A DNA stretch of 7,100 nt from Planctomycetota bacterium (lineage in GTDB: Bacteria; Planctomycetota; Planctomycetia; Pirellulales; S012-138): positions 1-7,100 of the forward strand of contig JALSGI010000015.1 of NCBI GenBank assembly GCA_026982835.1, given 5' to 3'. Positions 5,956-7,100 of the stretch are shown here, piece after piece. Position 1 is the stretch's first letter. Each line of letters starts with the position of its first letter. Made by a program: the position numbers and the translations under genes. The notes below the pieces were generated by a model. That model was not told the DNA's origin, did not search any database, and was given only the letters and a program-made list of their open reading frames with translations.

Positions 5956-6549
5956 ATGCGCGTGGCCGGCCGCATCTACACACGTCAGGGGGACTCGGGC
6001 CACACCAGCCTGGGCACCGGGCAGCGCGTGCCCAAGGACCACCCCCTGGTGGTGGTGCTGGGGGAGCTGGACGAGCTGAACAGCCACTTGGGCATCGTTC
6101 GGGCGGTGAACCGCCAGCCGCAACTGGACAGCGTGTTGCAGCAGGTGCAGGAAGAACTTCTCTGCTGGGGGGCATACCTGGCTGCTTCGCCCCAGGCCCG
6201 GTGGGACCAGCAACAGCAGCAACAAGCCCAAAGCTGGGTCCGGCGGCTGGAGGAGCAGATCGACCGCTGGAGCCGGGAAAGGCCGCTGCCGCAACAGTTC
6301 ATCCTTCCCGGCGGCGGCACCGTGGCGGCCCTGTTGGACCTGGCCCGATGTATCGCCCGGCGGTGCGAGCGTCACGTGGTTCGGGCCATGACCACCGCCG
6401 GGGCCGAGGAACCCCAGCAACACGCCGTGGCCAGGTGCCTGATCGGCTACTTGAACCGGTTGGGGGACTGGCTGTTTGTGGCTGCCCGCTGGTCCAATGA
6501 CCAAGAGGGCGTGGCGGAGACTCCCTGGAGCGGCCTGCCGCTGGGTTGA
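5956..6549 (+). CDS. ATP:cob(I)alamin adenosyltransferase, PduO type
   Basis: This 197-residue enzyme matches the usual size of single-domain PduO/MMAB proteins. These transfer the 5'-deoxyadenosyl group of ATP to cob(I)alamin, making coenzyme B12. The N-terminal ATP-binding motif is IYTRQGDSGHTSLGTGQRV (7-25), where the usual Thr or Lys after TR is Gln. GELDELNSHLG (36-46), ILPGGG (116-121), RRCERHVVR (135-143) and YLNRLGDWLFVAARWSN (165-181) complete the family pattern. Six consecutive Gln (85-90) sit in a variable helix-connecting region. The start is uncertain: GGAGG at 5949-5953 is only 2 nt from ATG 5956 but 8 nt from in-frame GTG 5962, which would shorten the protein by two residues. 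No B12-dependent enzyme is in the window, so its client is unknown. Upstream frame from 5845 lacks family sequence. Confidence 0.93.
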   Translation: MRVAGRIYTRQGDSGHTSLGTGQRVPKDHPLVVVLGELDELNSHLGIVRAVNRQPQLDSVLQQVQEELLCWGAYLAASPQARWDQQQQQQAQSWVRRLEEQIDRWSRERPLPQQFILPGGGTVAALLDLARCIARRCERHVVRAMTTAGAEEPQQHAVARCLIGYLNRLGDWLFVAARWSNDQEGVAETPWSGLPLG

Positions 6550-6621
6550 ACCGGCTTGGCCCGCGGCGTTTTACGGGCAAAAGATGCTTTACCGCTGCGG
6601 TGGGAAAGGGTACTTTTCTAG

Positions 6622-6647
6622 AATCCGGGAGAGGTCTTCCCGGGATT
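6622..6647 (+). terminator. Possible terminator hairpin after the adenosyltransferase gene
   Basis: AATCCGGGA (6622-6630) pairs with TCCCGGGATT (6638-6647) around the loop GAGGTCT, giving nine pairs with one bulged base. The following sequence TGTTCC is only weakly T-rich. It lies 72 nt after the stop codon of the adenosyltransferase gene. Intrinsic termination is plausible but not strong. Confidence 0.35.
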
Positions 6648-6681
6648 TGTTCCTTCGGGACGAGAAAAGCAGGCAGCGTTG

Positions 6682-6798
6682 GCTGGATGGCCAGCAGGAC
6701 CCCGTTGCTCCAGGCACGGCTTTTTTCAAGCACGCAACGGGGCCGGAGGGAGTGTGCAGCATGGCCGGTCTCGGGGCCGGCAAGGCGGCATGTTGCAC
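6682..6798 (+). promoter_or_regulatory. Candidate structured RNA leader: three consecutive stem-loops
   Basis: Stem 1: GCTGG (6682-6686) with CCAGC (6691-6695), 4-nt loop. Stem 2: CCCCGTTGC (6700-6708) with GCAACGGGG (6734-6742), a perfect 9-bp stem whose 25-nt loop includes GCTT/AAGC and a T6 run. Stem 3: GTGCAGCATG (6754-6763) with CATGTTGCAC (6789-6798), ten pairs including one G-U. Stem 3 encloses GCCGG (6764-6768) with CCGGC (6777-6781), an 8-nt loop and a 3'-side bulge AAGGCGG. The array ends 38 nt before the exported protein's start codon. It matches no riboswitch class I recognise. It could be a 5' leader, a small RNA, or chance pairing in GC-rich DNA, although the length of stems 2 and 3 argues against pure chance. 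Confidence 0.42.
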
Positions 6799-6836
6799 TA
6801 CGTCCGGTTTTCTTTTCTACAGGAGAGGGAAACGTC

Positions 6837-7100
6837 ATGCCGCTGGTTTCGCGCGCCGGAGAAAAGAACCGAACCGCAGCAAGCCTTTTCCTGCTGCTTG
6901 TGCTAGTTGCTGCCGTGGTTGTGGTCCCAAAACCCGGTAGTGCCCAGAATGCAGCCGACCAGCCGTCCCAGGCCACCCCAAAACAAGCCGCTGGCCAGAG
7001 CCAGGACGAACAACCCCAACAGCCGCGCCGCACTCCAGCGGGTCAGGCCCAGCAGCCTCCCGGGCCAGGCAGTGGCCCACCCAGCGGTCCTCCAGGCCCC
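6837..7100 (+). CDS. Exported Gln/Pro-rich low-complexity protein, N-terminal part; 3' end outside window
   Basis: Reading from ATG 6837 gives 88 residues with no stop before the window edge. Residues 1-14 form a basic n-region (R6, K10, R12). Residues 15-30 are a hydrophobic core of Ala, Leu and Val (ASLFLLLVLVAAVVVV). PKPGSA then leads to a likely signal peptidase I site between A36 and Q37. The mature part so far is low-complexity, dominated by Gln, Pro, Gly and Ala, ending in PPGPGSGPPSGPPGP. This indicates a disordered exported linker or tail; the folded domain, if any, is off the right edge. The ribosome site AGGAGAGGGA (6821-6830) supports the start. The h-region plus early signal site fits a secreted or periplasmic protein rather than a lipoprotein, because no lipobox Cys is present. 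Function is not recognisable from this fragment. Confidence 0.72.
   Translation, partial: MPLVSRAGEKNRTAASLFLLLVLVAAVVVVPKPGSAQNAADQPSQATPKQAAGQSQDEQPQQPRRTPAGQAQQPPGPGSGPPSGPPGP

Larger units (their letters stand above)
6550..6836. other. Intergenic region with several stem-loops, before the exported-protein gene
   Basis: This 287-nt stretch contains no gene I can support. It holds four predicted stem-loops (6622-6647, 6682-6695, 6700-6742, 6754-6798) and a pyrimidine run TTTTCTTTTC (6808-6817). A purine-rich ribosome site AGGAGAGGGA (6821-6830) precedes ATG 6837. A TAGAAT (6619-6624) resembles a -10 box but has no good -35 at 16-18 nt. Confidence 0.5.

Noticed and set aside
5149..6504. Minus-strand open frame of 451 codons
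   Set aside because: It covers the acyltransferase and adenosyltransferase genes in antisense, is rich in Pro/Arg/Gly, and has no recognisable motif. It is a GC-driven shadow.
1..7100. CRISPR array, tRNA, rRNA or transposase
   Set aside because: I saw no regularly spaced repeats, no cloverleaf-like segment, no rRNA-like sequence and no transposase motif on either strand.

Overview
This is a GC-rich bacterial window with closely packed housekeeping genes on both strands. Several genes lack good Shine-Dalgarno sites. It carries a YhaM-type exoribonuclease next to an M24 peptidase, a CelD/FemAB-like acyltransferase, and a Gln/Pro-rich exported protein. The overall character suggests a planctomycete-like organism, but no taxonomic marker is present, so that is only an impression.

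Layout, left to right. (1) A minus-strand pair covers 1-1488: an OB-fold plus HD-domain 3'-5' exoribonuclease (1488 to 502), then the N-terminal 145 residues of an M24 Xaa-Pro aminopeptidase/dipeptidase (435 to the window edge). They are 66 nt apart and both have an AAGGA ribosome site 7 nt before the ATG, so they probably form one operon. (2) Positions 1489-1780 are intergenic and end in a strikingly AT-rich 100 bp (34 G/C by my count). It holds a well-spaced sigma70-type promoter whose -10 ends only 8 nt before the next start codon. (3) A plus-strand COG1373-type ATPase with a DUF4143/PD-(D/E)XK-like C-terminus occupies 1781-2956. It looks like an accessory gene set among housekeeping genes. 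(4) Tyrosyl-tRNA synthetase lies on the minus strand, 4331 to 3042, convergent with the ATPase. (5) A 336-nt divergent intergenic region (4332-4667) contains GC-rich hairpins. (6) On the plus strand come an Acetyltransf_6/CelD-like acyltransferase (4668-5834) and a PduO-type ATP:cob(I)alamin adenosyltransferase (5956-6549). (7) Positions 6550-6836 are intergenic and rich in stem-loops, including a 10-bp outer stem enclosing a 5-bp inner stem. (8) A signal-peptide-bearing Gln/Pro-rich protein starts at 6837 and runs off the right edge.

The genes do not form one pathway. They cover RNA turnover, peptide turnover, translation, cofactor B12 activation and an envelope-type acyl transfer. I see no mobile element, CRISPR array, tRNA or rRNA. 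The two places most worth a second look are the apparently leaderless promoter of the ATPase, with its paired 9-bp repeats, and the run of stem-loops before the exported protein. Neither amounts to a demonstrated new system.
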